DNA of 64,000 nucleotides from Lineus longissimus (GCF_910592395.1 NC_088322.1:1920001-1984000); one strand, 5' to 3'. Shown: positions 51,956 to 62,277, counted from the stretch's first letter. The notes: generated by a model not told the origin, from the letters alone. Translations and numbers: made by a program.

Positions 51956-52920
51956 ATGCTATACCCACAATCCGAGTCGCCCAAGGAACTCGCTGAGTCC
52001 ATCAGTGAGTTCTTTACCGATAAGATTGCTAAGATCCGGGAAACCCTCAACACTGCCCAGGATGACGGTTCCCAAGCGACCGACGAGTTACCAGAGGGAG
52101 TGACCCCTCTCTCCGCATTTCCACCAGCCACAGAGGAGGAGGTCAGAAGGATTGTGATGAAATCCCCCTCGAAATCCTGTGAACTGGATCCGGTTCTCAC
52201 ATGGCTTCTTAAGCTCTGCATCGATGAGCTGCTTCCAATACTAACTGCCATAATAAATGCATCGCTAAAAGCTAGCTGTGTCCCCCGCACTTTTAAATCT
52301 GCGCTCATTAGGCCTCTATTAAGGAAGCCAGGTCTCGACTCTGACATTCTCAGAAACTACCGCCCTGTGTCAAACCTACCCTTTGTGTCGAAGGTTGTGG
52401 AGAAGGTCGTTGATGCCCGCCTAGAACATCACCTCCTGTCCAACTCGCTGCATGAAGAAATGCAATCCGCCTACCGAAGAGGTCACTCAACAGAGACCGC
52501 TCTACTAAGGGTTCAGAGCGACATCCTTGGTAGTTTGGACAGGGGTGATGTGACAGTGCTTGTCATGATCGACCTCTCTGCAGCCTTCGATACCATTGAT
52601 CATAAGATCCTTCTAAAAAGGTTTGAACAGTTATTTGGCATCACTGGCTCTGCTCTTGCCTGGATTGCATCATATCTTGATGACAGGTATCAGACCGTCG
52701 TTATTGATCGTCAAAGATCTACGGCTGTTCTCTTAAAATATGGTGTTCCACAGGGGTCAGTGTTGGGCCCAAAAATGTACTGCATGTACACAAAGCCACT
52801 TGGCAACATAACAAGAAACCATGGCCAAGGTCATCATTTTTATGCTGATGATGCCCAGCTTTATGGCTCTTTTAATCCGGTGATCCAACATGCACAGGAA
52901 AGTAATATACAGCAAATGCT
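51956..52920 (+). pseudogene. CR1/L2-like LINE reverse transcriptase fragment
   Basis: Open for ~320 codons: RNYRPVSNLPFVSKVVEKVV, EEMQSAYRRGHSTETALLRV, VLVMIDLSAAFDTIDHKILL, YGVPQGSVLGPKMYCMYTKP and catalytic HHFYADDAQLYGSF. Both ends are truncated; the thumb and C-terminal domain are lost beyond about 52920. It is the best-preserved LINE piece in the window. Confidence 0.88.
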
Positions 52921-53296
52921 CAGTTACCTCGGGATCAGCCAATTTTTGCAAACACATAATATGAGGCCTTTATGGGGGAGAGAAAGTTGACCACTTATTT
53001 ATGGTGACAGCTGTTTCAATAGGTGTTTAAATTAACATGAAGTCAGAACATCATGCTCATTTCGTTTATTCAAGTCAGACCCCTTGGGAGTTCATTGAGT
53101 AATAGAATAAAAGTGAATAGGTCGCTCTTGTCTGCATTTGAGTGTATCCTAACACTGAATGAAAAGTCAAAATCAGTCAGCATTAGACAACTCATTACAA
53201 CACTAAAAAAGACCAAATTTCAACATTGATTGGTGGAATGAGTCTCATGAGCCGAAAAGTCAACACTTTATGACAAATTCAGACTTCTGTTACAAG
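52921..53296. other. Sequence without recognisable gene
   Basis: About 375 bp between the LINE fragment and the transposase tail; nothing recognised. Confidence 0.45.
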
Positions 53297-54751
53297 TCAG
53301 TCACTGTCTTCATTGTAATCATGAAACACAATATCCTCTTCCACATCAGACAGTTCATCTTCATCAAGGAGAATACCTCCTTCCGCCTGAGCATCGGCGT
53401 ATTGTCCATTTTCACGTGGAATGAGTCCAGCTACTTGGAATCCCCGAATTGCTGCATTGGGACTTACATCAGCCCATGCATGACTTAGAATTCCTAGAAC
53501 TGATAGGAGAGGGATTTTGTCACACTGTCCATCTGCATTAGTATGCTGGGTTTTCCATTCCTTCCAGTACTTACGGACCAAGGTTTAAAATCCCCTCATG
53601 ACGGTTAGGTCTAGAGGCTGGGCGAGAGATGTACATCTGGCAGGGATGTCATCAAGTAAAATACCAGCTTCAACCAGAGGCTGGCAGAATTGTTCGGTCT
53701 GATGTGGGCGAAATCTGTCTACCAAAAGCAAAATTTCATTTGGATTAAAGTCTCCAACAAAGGGAAAAAAGATTTCTTCCTGCCAGTGCTGCAGTGTTCC
53801 TGCATTCTCCCACCCAGACCTTGAAGACGTTACCCTTACATTTTCTGGTATGTCATGCAGGGCTTTGATTTCCCTAACAAAACCGGGTTCCCTAAAAACG
53901 ACATGAGCTGGAGCTTTCTCTCCATTTGACCCAATTGTAAGTCCAACCGTACAACCCAGTTTTGGGTTCCCCCTCGATGTCCGCACATCAATGTTCTTTG
54001 ACCCCTCTGTTGCAGCAGTATACATTGGCGGAAAATCAAGTTGGGTAAAAGTTTCATTAAAGTTAAAAATAGTGTGGACGTTATTTTCCTGAACAGTAGT
54101 CCGTACCTCCTCTTGAAATCTAGCCACCCTCTCCTCAGCATCACGTGGTAATGTGGCAGTATCCTTGGTCTTTCGACGAAACGTGATGCACTTTCTGGCC
54201 ATGAACCTTGACAACCACCCATCACTAGCAACAAAGTTCACTCTTTCAGGGCGCTGGTGCCTCATTTCATCCTGTCTTTTGACAGGAAGCTCACCCCACT
54301 AATTTTCAAAGGCTACAACAGCATCCTGGCGAAGATCAGACCTGGATACAGGCAGAGCTCTCTGCCTCCTCTCAAGAAATGACTGGTGCACGGCATCTTC
54401 AACCTCAGGCCATAATCCATCATGATCAATGCGCACCCTTCGACTGTGAGCATTGTGTTCTGCCTGGTCCATGAGGTGGTCAATGTCCTGAATCCATCCG
54501 CGCAAAGTTGAATTGGCCAATCTATGCCTCCTTGCATACTCTGCGACATTCAAAACCTGACCATGTTCAATAGCATGCTGACAGTCTAATGCATGCCGTA
54601 GACGTGCCTCCACAGGGTAGCCATGGAGTCGCCTAGACGTACCAGGACGATGACCTTCCATATCACCCTCACCATCATTAGGCATATCCATGCAGACAAC
54701 CAAACGTACAAACAACACGAAAAGGTGGATAAAAGTTGTAATCATTGTCAC
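53297..54751 (-). pseudogene. Pogo/CENP-B-type DDE transposase, broken
   Basis: On minus: an N-terminal helix-turn-helix (NVAEYARRHRLANSTLRGWI), a second one (SDGWLSRFMARKCITFRRKT), then the DDE core TIFNFNETFTQLDFPP, ILLLVDRFRPHQTEQF and LAQPLDLTVMRGF, and an acidic tail. TAG at about 54300 and TAA at about 53583 interrupt one continuous frame. The first catalytic Asp appears as Asn (NFNET), so the copy is also catalytically suspect. Confidence 0.82.
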
Positions 54752-55032
54752 TGGTCAGAGGTCTGCGTATTGAATGACTGAAACCAATTTCACTAAAAAA
54801 CAAGAAAGGGTTAATTCTTTTTCTCCTACAATAGTATGAAATAGACCCAGGCCTTGGCAAAGGACACGTCTCATTCAAGTCCTCTTTCAGAAAACCAATC
54901 GACCATAGGCCTGTACACTTCTATTCACTAAAAAATCAGTGTCACATTTTACATGAATACCCTCTCTGGGCCCCATTTTATACCAAAAACTAAGTTGATC
55001 TGAAGTAGGCCTATCCCGAGGTAACTGAGCAT
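54752..55032. other. Sequence between transposase and arm R
   Basis: About 280 bp, no gene or repeat recognised. Confidence 0.45.
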
Positions 55033-55160
55033 TTACTGTATATATGAGGTGATAGGAATGTAGGTATTTTGAAGCTATTTTGACAAAATCCCTTACAGGC
55101 CTTTTTGCCTCAAATTAGCTTAGAAACCCCTAAGAACCAGACACCTCATATATATATTAC
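55033..55160. repeat. 127-bp palindromic element at the inner end of arm R
   Basis: Inverted relative to 6492-6618, a few substitutions apart. One outer end is shorter (CTGTATATATGAGGTG). The L/R homology starts here. Confidence 0.8.
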
Positions 55161-55259
55161 TTAGGGAATACTACAGCTCAATGGGTTAATTCCTTAAAAT
55201 AAATGGCCTTTTTACTGTCTTCATTATCCAAAATTCAAGGAAAAATTCAAGTAAATTAA

Positions 55260-56648
55260 ATGAATTATCCAATAGCAAATCAACATAAAAGTAACTTCAC
55301 CTATGACTTCTTTAATTTAGAAGTAACTGTTAACAGTAACAATTTCTTCAGACTACAAGAAACTAAGATAACACCTGGGTTTTTGAGCCTGAAAAATAAG
55401 AAAGACTGTCTGCGACTGGAAAAGAATCCATTGTCGTTTTACCAGAACCAATTTAACATGGCTGTTTGGTTTGCTACTACCGGTTGTGGTATTTCAATAG
55501 ATGATCACTTGAATCACAGTGACCCATTGATAAGGTCAATTTACAGATTTCATGTTTACTATCAAATATTGAAGATCATGAAGAATCTAGAGATACCAAT
55601 TCCAGGTGAAAGTGATTTCAATGAGACAAACAATAACATTAACCGTAGGAAACTAGAAGGATTATTGAGTGAATTTGGTTTAAAAGACGAATATGATTTC
55701 TCAGTGTTTGAAAGTAATGAGGGGTGGACTTCCTGGAGTGTATCGGATTACAACCCGAACATAACTGATCCCGGATATTACATCAATGATTCTAAAATCA
55801 ATTTCTTCCTCATGCAAGTTCATGAGAATAGAATGCCACCAATGTTTAAATCTGATTGGGATGCTGGAATGGCTAATTTCAAATATCCAGATACCTTCAT
55901 TAAGTATCATGTGAAACAACACAAGAATGTATTTGATGTAATTACACAAAATGCATGTTAAACCTATCAACAATTCATGATATTTAAATCAAATGGTTTC
56001 TCTAATCCTGGAATAGAGAGGTTGAATGACACAATAAGAACATATGTTTACTGTATTCTGGGTGCTCAGGCGTTGACCAGAACACCAATAATTGGAGTAC
56101 CGGGTACAGAATTGGATGCTCAGAAGGAATTTAACAAACTATTAAAGGACTCGATTAATCAACATCCTGATATTCCCACTTCAATTCAAAGATATCAAAA
56201 AGCAGTGAGTGACACTCATACACGATTAGATTATGTAATAGCACCAGGATTGTATGTCATAGGGTCAAATATGGTACTCGTTATTGGTAAGCTGGATAAC
56301 TACAATAATAACATTTTAATAGCACCAAAAAATGCTAAACCTGGTAAGAATGACATTAACCACAAAAAGACCTTACCACCACAACTGATGGAAGGAAATA
56401 GTTCTAAGAAAATAAGAGTTAAGAGTAGTGTTGATACTGTCAAGACGGACTTCGTCCTGAGAGCAGAGCTCGAGACCAGTCATACACCAAAGAGTAATGT
56501 TGATGCACCAAAAACAACTGAAACATCAAAGAATACTCCTACTACTAAACGGGACACCAAAGTTGAGAGGGAGGATGATACTCATGAAACAATTAAATTC
56601 ATGCTTTACTCAGTTGTTGGTACATTGATTGTTTTTATGGTTAGATAA
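55260..56648 (+). pseudogene. Tail-anchored conserved Polinton protein, one nonsense change
   Basis: Open for 233 residues to a TAA at 55959-55961 where arm L has CAA. The frame then continues in register from 55977 to 56648 to the tail anchor. It keeps FATTGCGISIDDHLNH and TIRTYVYCILGAQ. The L copy is intact at this codon but broken elsewhere. One hairpin element lies at 56446-56472. Confidence 0.78.
56446..56472 (-). repeat. 27-bp double-hairpin element R1
   Basis: AGA on both flanks, loop AGA, read as DFVLRAELE. Orthologue of L7. Confidence 0.92.
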
Positions 56649-56658
56649 ATAAGTAATT

Positions 56659-57723
56659 ATGGCTGAAGGAGGTGAAGATTATGAAATGGATGATTACGAT
56701 CATAATTACATTCATAATGTGGATGATCCTAATACAGGTGAAACCAATAGAAATTTTCAAGATGACGGCACAACATACAACACAGGTAATACAAATCTTA
56801 CTACTGAAACTTCATTCACTACAACTCCAGATAGAGCAAGAGGTATTGCCCCTGAATTGATGGAAAAGGAGTTTAATTACGCTGAAGTAGAGGGTAAACT
56901 TGATACAGCATTGGAAAGAGCAAAATGGAAATGTGACAAGAACAAATTGAGTAATCTTGCACCACACATTAGTTATGATGGAAACAAACTTTATTATTGG
57001 CCGACAACACAGTATGAATTTGATTTGATAAAAGGTAAACTAGGAAACGAAAATTTATTTGACTGGCGTAATAAGGATAGAGAAGACATAAAGTTAATTC
57101 CTTTAACTAAGGGTGATGGAAGCTTCTTTGCTGAAACAACTTTAAAGAATAAGTTTGGTACTAATTTTGTTAATTATTTAAAAGGTATGATTGCACCTGA
57201 TGAACCAGCACCTATGGAAGGACCTAGAATGGCACCTATGGAAGGCCAGGAATCAGTAAGGGAACCTAAATCTGCATCCACTCAAACATATATATTAATT
57301 AATGATGTAAACAGTTCAAACCAACCAATAGATCAACTGATAGATGCTTATGATGAAGAATTAAGGGCATTTGGTTTTACTGAATCTGCCTTGAGAGAAC
57401 TTAGAGCGTTAAAACAGGCTGGTGATGATCTAGCTGCAGTAAAGAGGGATAAGGACATGCAAATAGAGGAATTAGAAAAAAAACTTCATAATTTAACAAG
57501 AGACTATGTAAAGTATGTAGAAGAAGGTTCTAAAGATACGGGGGAGTTGAAAAAGCAAATAGATGAACTAAATGACAAATTGTATGAGGAAATGTCAAAG
57601 GTATGGAGGTTAGACAATGACAGGGAGTCACAAACTAGAAGAATTAAACGTTTAATTGTTGATGTTCTAAAGAAACCAGATTCAACTATTCCTCTAAAGG
57701 ACAGAATAAAGTTAATTTTTTAA
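56659..57723 (+). CDS. Acidic coiled-coil virion-like protein (intact copy)
   Basis: A 354-residue protein: an acidic/Thr-rich N-terminus, a block LAPHISYDGNKLYYWPTTQY similar to the paired blocks of the central 605-residue protein, then a Met/Pro repeat (PAPMEGPRMAPMEG) and a coiled coil (DDLAAVKRDKDMQIEELEKK). It ends at TTT TAA; the next gene's hydrophobic start is in the +1 frame right after this stop, as if both were once one protein like 38859-40676. Confidence 0.6.
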   Translation: MAEGGEDYEMDDYDHNYIHNVDDPNTGETNRNFQDDGTTYNTGNTNLTTETSFTTTPDRARGIAPELMEKEFNYAEVEGKLDTALERAKWKCDKNKLSNLAPHISYDGNKLYYWPTTQYEFDLIKGKLGNENLFDWRNKDREDIKLIPLTKGDGSFFAETTLKNKFGTNFVNYLKGMIAPDEPAPMEGPRMAPMEGQESVREPKSASTQTYILINDVNSSNQPIDQLIDAYDEELRAFGFTESALRELRALKQAGDDLAAVKRDKDMQIEELEKKLHNLTRDYVKYVEEGSKDTGELKKQIDELNDKLYEEMSKVWRLDNDRESQTRRIKRLIVDVLKKPDSTIPLKDRIKLIF

Positions 57724-57766
57724 GACGTATGGTGTAACCATTAGCGCCATAATAACAGCTGTTGTA

Positions 57767-58162
57767 ATGACATTTACAACTCTAGGTCTCAGTATCAGTA
57801 GTGCTTTAAGTGGTGCCACTAAATCTGTAAAACCAACTCCAGGACCAGACCCAACTCCAGGACCAGACCCAACTCCAGGACCTACACCAGAACCTGGGCC
57901 AGGACCAAAACCATCAATACCAGATAAAGTGAAAGAAGGTCTCAAGAAGTTTGCTGAATGGCTAAAAGAACTGGCCAAGAAATCAGCTGCGGCTTTACCT
58001 GGAATCATCGGTTCTATCGTATCATTTCTCCTGAAAACAATTGGTGCAGTTGTTGGCTTTCTAGCTGAACATCTGATCATAGCAGTTATTGCTATTGTGA
58101 GCTCCATAATCTATGGTTTAATTGGGGGTGTTAAAGCCTTAAAATCACGTAAAAGGTCTTAG
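57767..58162 (+). CDS. Pro-rich hydrophobic virion-like protein
   Basis: A 131-residue protein: hydrophobic N-terminus, (TPGPDP) repeats, amphipathic helix (GLKKFAEWLKELAKKSAAAL), and long hydrophobic C-terminal half (LLKTIGAVVGFLAEHLIIAV). The upstream in-frame sequence from about 57722 also encodes a hydrophobic helix (YGVTISAIITAVV), matching the central 605-residue protein, so translation may begin by frameshift from the preceding gene. Confidence 0.55.
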   Translation: MTFTTLGLSISSALSGATKSVKPTPGPDPTPGPDPTPGPTPEPGPGPKPSIPDKVKEGLKKFAEWLKELAKKSAAALPGIIGSIVSFLLKTIGAVVGFLAEHLIIAVIAIVSSIIYGLIGGVKALKSRKRS

Positions 58163-58302
58163 GTGACCTTCTATCAAAAAACAATGTTTAAAAAAATAAT
58201 TATCATGTAAATATGAATAAATACATCTCATTAAAAGATTATTATTCTAGTGAGTGGAACAATGAGAATCTTAAAGGATACATTCGTCCTAGGGTCATGG
58301 AT

Positions 58303-58329
58303 CGAGCTATGCTCTCAGGACTGCGTCCG
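58303..58329 (+). repeat. 27-bp double-hairpin element R2
   Basis: Second loop TGC, flanks GAT and ACT. Read as RAMLSGLRP. Orthologue of L6. Confidence 0.88.
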
Positions 58330-58395
58330 ACTAGAAATTTTAGTGAAGAAAATGTCAGCAAGAATTATGACAGTGGGAAATTTGATAAGCCTACT

Positions 58396-58422
58396 CGAGC
58401 TATGCTCTCAAGACGAAGTCTG
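58396..58422 (+). repeat. 27-bp double-hairpin element R3
   Basis: ACT on both flanks, compensated stem AGAC/GTCT. Read as RAMLSRRSL. Orthologue of L5. Confidence 0.9.
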
Positions 58423-59305
58423 ACTGAGACACACAAAGTAGTCCTGCCAAGAATGAAAGAATATGACGTCAGTACCAACACTAATGCCCAATTCTGCCGT
58501 AATTGCAAACGTTGGACACTTTTTGAGTATCAAAAGAATTTAAATTTAGTCAGGAACGCCGCTAAAACTGTGAAGTATCAATTCTGCATTGTTTGTAATG
58601 CAACCAGTTATGATGATGATTTTAAGACTCTTGAGATCAATATTGACAACAAGATTCGTTATTTTGACATTATTCTTAGAAAGGTTGGATGAGACGTTTG
58701 TCTGAATCGGTTCTCAAATATTTAAAGGACTTTGTGGAAGTGCATTTACAGTGCTACTTTTCAAGTCACAGAAAATGTCTTAGTAAGCAGAGATATGAAA
58801 GTACAGTCCACTTAGCTTTAAAAATGGGTATTAACACTCTCCCCTCTAAGTTACGGGAAAAGGGGTTACATGGCGAGGCCATACTTGTTGAATTTCACTG
58901 TGGGGAATATGACTGGTTTCTTGCCATTGAATTTATCAACAGGGCTATTGGTAAACCCCAATTAACAGATGAGAATATCACTGACCTTAGACTAGTGCAC
59001 TATGCTTTCCTTAGATTTCTGCATTACTGTGGTGTGAAGGTCACAAATAACTACAAGGAATTTTTACACCAAGCCTTTAAAACGATGAAAATTGATTATG
59101 TAATATTTAGACCTTTTTTAACCAACAAGGAGCGAGTTAATGATTTGGAGAGATTATGGTATGATTTCACTCAAAGTATTTTCTTCCAGAATTACAAGGT
59201 TGAGAAGGAATATGACCAGGATATTGGCAAGCAGTTTGATGTTTTATTGAGTGCTAGTGCAGGTCGAGACATTAACTGCATCAGTAGTATTAAGTTAGCA
59301 CCAGC

Positions 59306-59332
59306 CGGACTTTGTCCTGAGAGCATAGCTCG
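59306..59332 (-). repeat. 27-bp double-hairpin element R4, absent from arm L
   Basis: Flanked by AGC on both sides (59303-59305 and 59333-59335). Arm L has the empty site with a single AGC (complement GCT at 2320-2322). Read as GLCPESIAR. A clean 30-bp presence/absence difference. Confidence 0.95.
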
Positions 59333-59404
59333 AGCTAGTGTTAAGTGCAATAAACTTGTGAAAACAGCATTTTGCACTTAACACTCATGTTTCTATTATT
59401 TTAA

Positions 59405-60206
59405 ATGAACAGTCAGCAAATGAATAGTCAGACATCATCTGTAATTGAACAACAAATGAAACATATTGGTGTTATCAATCAAAACCCAGTAGGACTTTGT
59501 CCTGAGAGCATAGCTCGAGTCGGGGCTTCTAACCAACAGAACACTGGTAGTTACCAACAGAACAGTACTAACTTTCAACAGAACTGCACTACAAATCAAC
59601 AAGTTTCAAACAAGCAGTTGAATAGTTCAAATTTAGTTACTCCTAGTCAAGGAATAGTCAATTCTAGTTGCCAACTAGGATCAACTAGCAATCAACAAGG
59701 TTCAAGTAGCAATCAACAAAATATGAACTATTTGACTGATAGTGGCCTTAAAGCCAAACAAGACTTAGAAATTTTAGTTGCAACTGGGAAAAGCAAGTAT
59801 TTACTTAATAAACAACTAACTTTAAATGACTTAGATTATATGACAGAAAAGGAACTCTTAAAACACCACAGAATCTACCAGACAAAGATGGTTGCCAGAC
59901 TTAATGATTCTTTGGGTAAGACAGTACTTAAAGCTTACACTAAATTATCAAGGTGGTTATTACCAATAGATGACGAGGATAATCTTTACCATGACCTCAG
60001 AAATGATTACATCGTTACCAATGAACTGGACATGGGTTAGTATCAAAATGGGTGCACTAACTGCACTTGCTTCAACAACATTTATTACTTTAGGCCATTG
60101 TCATGAGGAATCATCAATGAATACACCAAATATGACTGTCTCTGAATGTGACCAACCAATAGATGAAAGTCTAGATATCACAGATAGTGATGATAAAGAA
60201 GACTAA
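59405..60206 (+). pseudogene. Gln/Asn-rich conserved Polinton protein, frameshifted
   Basis: Homologue of 1438-2250. An 11-bp deletion at about 60030 (relative to L, within LDKWLGW) shifts the frame; the remainder continues in another frame to 60206. The Gln-rich part is intact. Confidence 0.8.
59491..59517 (-). repeat. 27-bp double-hairpin element R5
   Basis: AGT on both flanks. Read as GLCPESIAR. Orthologue of L4. Confidence 0.9.
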
Positions 60207-60253
60207 ATTAACCTGGTTATGAGATCATAGTTCGAATAAATCGGCCAAGATAA

Positions 60254-60772
60254 ATGGAACTTGAAACTGTAACTGATACTACTCGAGCTATGCTCTCAGG
60301 ACAAAGTCTGACTAAAGTTTCAGTGTCTAAGAAACCTCGATCAGAGAAACAATTAGCATGGTCTAGAGAACTGGGTAGAAGATCTCAGGAATTTAAGAGG
60401 ATAAAAAAGGATAAGACGACATTTAAAGTACAGTACTCCTCCCCAAACAACAGAGTTGTGGAAAAAGAGGAAGAAGAAGTAGAGGAAGAAGAACCACAAT
60501 CTCAAAATACTGATGTATCACTGCGTGAATCTACCAGTAATACCTATGTCTATGTAGGTTTAGGTGCAATTATTTTAGCAGCATTTATCATGTTTAAGAA
60601 ACTTCCTAAAAAAGTAAGTAAAGAGCAGCGATCAGGCTTGAATCGAGCTCTGCTCTCAGGACAAAGTCCGAATGAAGCAGTCATGAAGGGATCACTCAGG
60701 AAGGGGTCAATTAGCCCTCTTGTTAAACCTGTAGTTAAAGAGAAGAAATGTACTATTCCTTTAATGGAATGA
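60254..60772 (+). CDS. Small basic protein with one membrane segment (R copy)
   Basis: A 172-residue homologue of 916-1389. It is longer by 10 residues from an extra hairpin element after MELETVTDTT and by 5 residues from a 15-bp insertion near 60697. Otherwise it has the same layout: basic block, acidic Glu run, one helix (YVYVGLGAIILAAFIMF). Its start sits at AAGATAAATG. Confidence 0.6.
   Translation: MELETVTDTTRAMLSGQSLTKVSVSKKPRSEKQLAWSRELGRRSQEFKRIKKDKTTFKVQYSSPNNRVVEKEEEEVEEEEPQSQNTDVSLRESTSNTYVYVGLGAIILAAFIMFKKLPKKVSKEQRSGLNRALLSGQSPNEAVMKGSLRKGSISPLVKPVVKEKKCTIPLME
60284..60310 (+). repeat. 27-bp double-hairpin element R6, absent from arm L
   Basis: ACT on both flanks (60281-60283 and 60311-60313). 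Arm L has the uninterrupted site near 1360-1365. Read as RAMLSGQSL. Confidence 0.95.
60644..60670 (+). repeat. 27-bp double-hairpin element R7
   Basis: AAT on both flanks. Read as RALLSGQSP. Orthologue of L3. Confidence 0.9.
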
Positions 60773-60785
60773 TCTCATCAGGTGG

Positions 60786-61754
60786 TCAGACTTCGTCTTG
60801 AGAGCATAGCTCGAGTCCGAGGTGCTTGTCTTCACCACAAGAGTTTAACTCTATTCGGACTTCGTCCTGAGAGCATAGCTCGATTCTTAACTCTAAAGAA
60901 ACCTCTGTTCCTCTGAAATTAACTAGCTTACCATTCTCATCAGTGATTTCGAATTTTATGTGATTAGTACACTTATTTATCGTTTTCTTACAATTCGGTT
61001 CGTATCGCTGCATTTTTATTTGGTCACCATCTTCTACAGGTATGATGCAGAAAATATTAGATGGTTTATTGTTGTAGAGGGTCTTAGCTTTGTCAACCAA
61101 ATTAGCTTGCAGGAATAGATATTTCCTGTAAAAGTTGAGTGGTCTTATGGAGTAGTATTTTCCTTTCTTGGTGAATTCAGTTTGTTTAAAGCCGAACCAT
61201 TCATTTACCACAAAGGCAATGTGTGTGGAGAATGTTTTGCCAGCTGGTGTATCATTTACAATAGCATAAAATCTGTTATTAAAGTAAAAGTATTTGTCCT
61301 CTGTAAGTTCAAGGGTTATGTAATTATTGTTATCACAGTAAATTTTCACATAGTTTATTCCATTTTCTTTTATGTATGTTTGCCATTCCTCACAAAACTC
61401 ACTTAAACTAAAATGTCGAGAGTATGGCAATGTAGATTGTCTGTTTTTTATTATTGTTCTAATAGAGGGGTTAACTAAAAAATTCTTACAAAATTCATCT
61501 GGCGTCGCATCGGGTGTATGGTTAATGACTTCAAGGCACTGTTCTATTATGGTTGCATTCAGTTTTTTATTAAGTTTAAACTCTTCGTAAAGAAACATGA
61601 ATACTTGGGCACTCGCTGGCAGGTTATCGCTTGACCACCATGAATTGTAAAAGGTTATCGATTTCAAAGTAATGGATTTTATGTCTAATTGGTCTGTTAA
61701 GTAGTACTCAAATTTGGCTTCATTACATTCTTGTTCACTGATTATGAAGTCCAT
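60786..61754 (-). CDS. Penton-like minor capsid protein (complete copy)
   Basis: A 322-residue protein, complete version of 3-902. It starts MDFIISEQECNEAKFEYYLT. The middle has FYNSWWSSDNLPASAQVFMF, and the C-terminal segment (HIKFEITDENGKLVNFRGTE) aligns with the central Polinton penton. It is longer than that protein by ~90 residues. Its last 20 or so codons come from two hairpin elements, the second giving the stop. It is convergent with 60254-60772 and divergent from PolB (58-bp shared promoter with AATAAAATAGAAATG). Confidence 0.62.
   Translation of the reverse strand: MDFIISEQECNEAKFEYYLTDQLDIKSITLKSITFYNSWWSSDNLPASAQVFMFLYEEFKLNKKLNATIIEQCLEVINHTPDATPDEFCKNFLVNPSIRTIIKNRQSTLPYSRHFSLSEFCEEWQTYIKENGINYVKIYCDNNNYITLELTEDKYFYFNNRFYAIVNDTPAGKTFSTHIAFVVNEWFGFKQTEFTKKGKYYSIRPLNFYRKYLFLQANLVDKAKTLYNNKPSNIFCIIPVEDGDQIKMQRYEPNCKKTINKCTNHIKFEITDENGKLVNFRGTEVSLELRIELCSQDEVRIELNSCGEDKHLGLELCSQDEV
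60787..60813 (-). repeat. 27-bp double-hairpin element R8, gives penton stop codon
   Basis: Compensated stem AGAC/GTCT, flanks GGT and AGT. The TGA stop of the gene is made by its GTCTG end plus the next base. Orthologue of L2. Confidence 0.9.
60856..60882 (-). repeat. 27-bp double-hairpin element R9
   Basis: ATT on both flanks. Read as ELCSQDEV. Orthologue of L1. Confidence 0.9.
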
Positions 61755-61968
61755 TTCTATTTAATTCAAGAGATTTATTGAATTTAATAAATTTTAATCT
61801 AATAAAATAGAAATGATTGATAAGAATCAGAAAATACTTTGCACTACATGTGACAAGTACATATCATACAATAATATGGCCATTCACAGGAGAACTAAAG
61901 GTCATCTGACCAAATTAAATCCAGATTATGTCCCTATTGCTCAACCCCGAGCCCCATCACTGATCACT

Positions 61969-61995
61969 CGAGCTCTGCTCTCAGGACAAAGTCCG
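61969..61995 (+). repeat. 27-bp double-hairpin element R10
   Basis: ACT on both flanks. Read as RALLSGQSP, in PolB. Confidence 0.9.
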
Positions 61996-62250
61996 ACTAA
62001 AAGTATGGATAAGAAACTTGCATTTGAGGAAAATGAGCTAGATGGCATAAAGAAAGTGAGTGGAATAGAAATAGTAAAACAATTTGGCAAGCCTGTAGTC
62101 ACCATTAGTTTGAAGATTGACAGAGAAGCTAAACAAGTGTATGAATACAGAGATAAATTAGAGGAGGTATTATTTCAACTCAATGATTACCATCACAAAA
62201 TAAGCATATCAGTATTTGCTCAGTTTGATCGTCAAGGTGAAAGTGTAACC

Positions 62251-62277
62251 CGGACTACGTCCAGAGAGCATAGCTCG
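62251..62277 (-). repeat. 27-bp double-hairpin element R11
   Basis: Flanks ACC and ACT. Read in the frame where the consensus has TGA; here that codon is AGA (RTTSREHSS). Confidence 0.85.

Larger units (their letters stand above)
58213..59381 (+). pseudogene. Zinc-ribbon Polinton protein, frameshifted
   Basis: Homologue of 2274-3413. One base is lost at about 58690 (TGGAGA became TGAGA), splitting it into 58213-58692 and 58689-59381. It carries the two N-terminal hairpin elements seen in L plus a third near the C-terminus (59306-59332) that L lacks. Confidence 0.8.

Noticed and set aside
57716-57722. Classic -1 frameshift heptamer T-TTT-TTA
   Set aside because: The heptamer is not in register with the zero frame, and the downstream gene needs a +1, not -1, shift.
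57712-58107. Minus-strand ORF rich in Gly-Pro-Gly
   Set aside because: Antisense of the Pro-Gly linker gene on the plus strand, which has homologues in all three Polinton copies.
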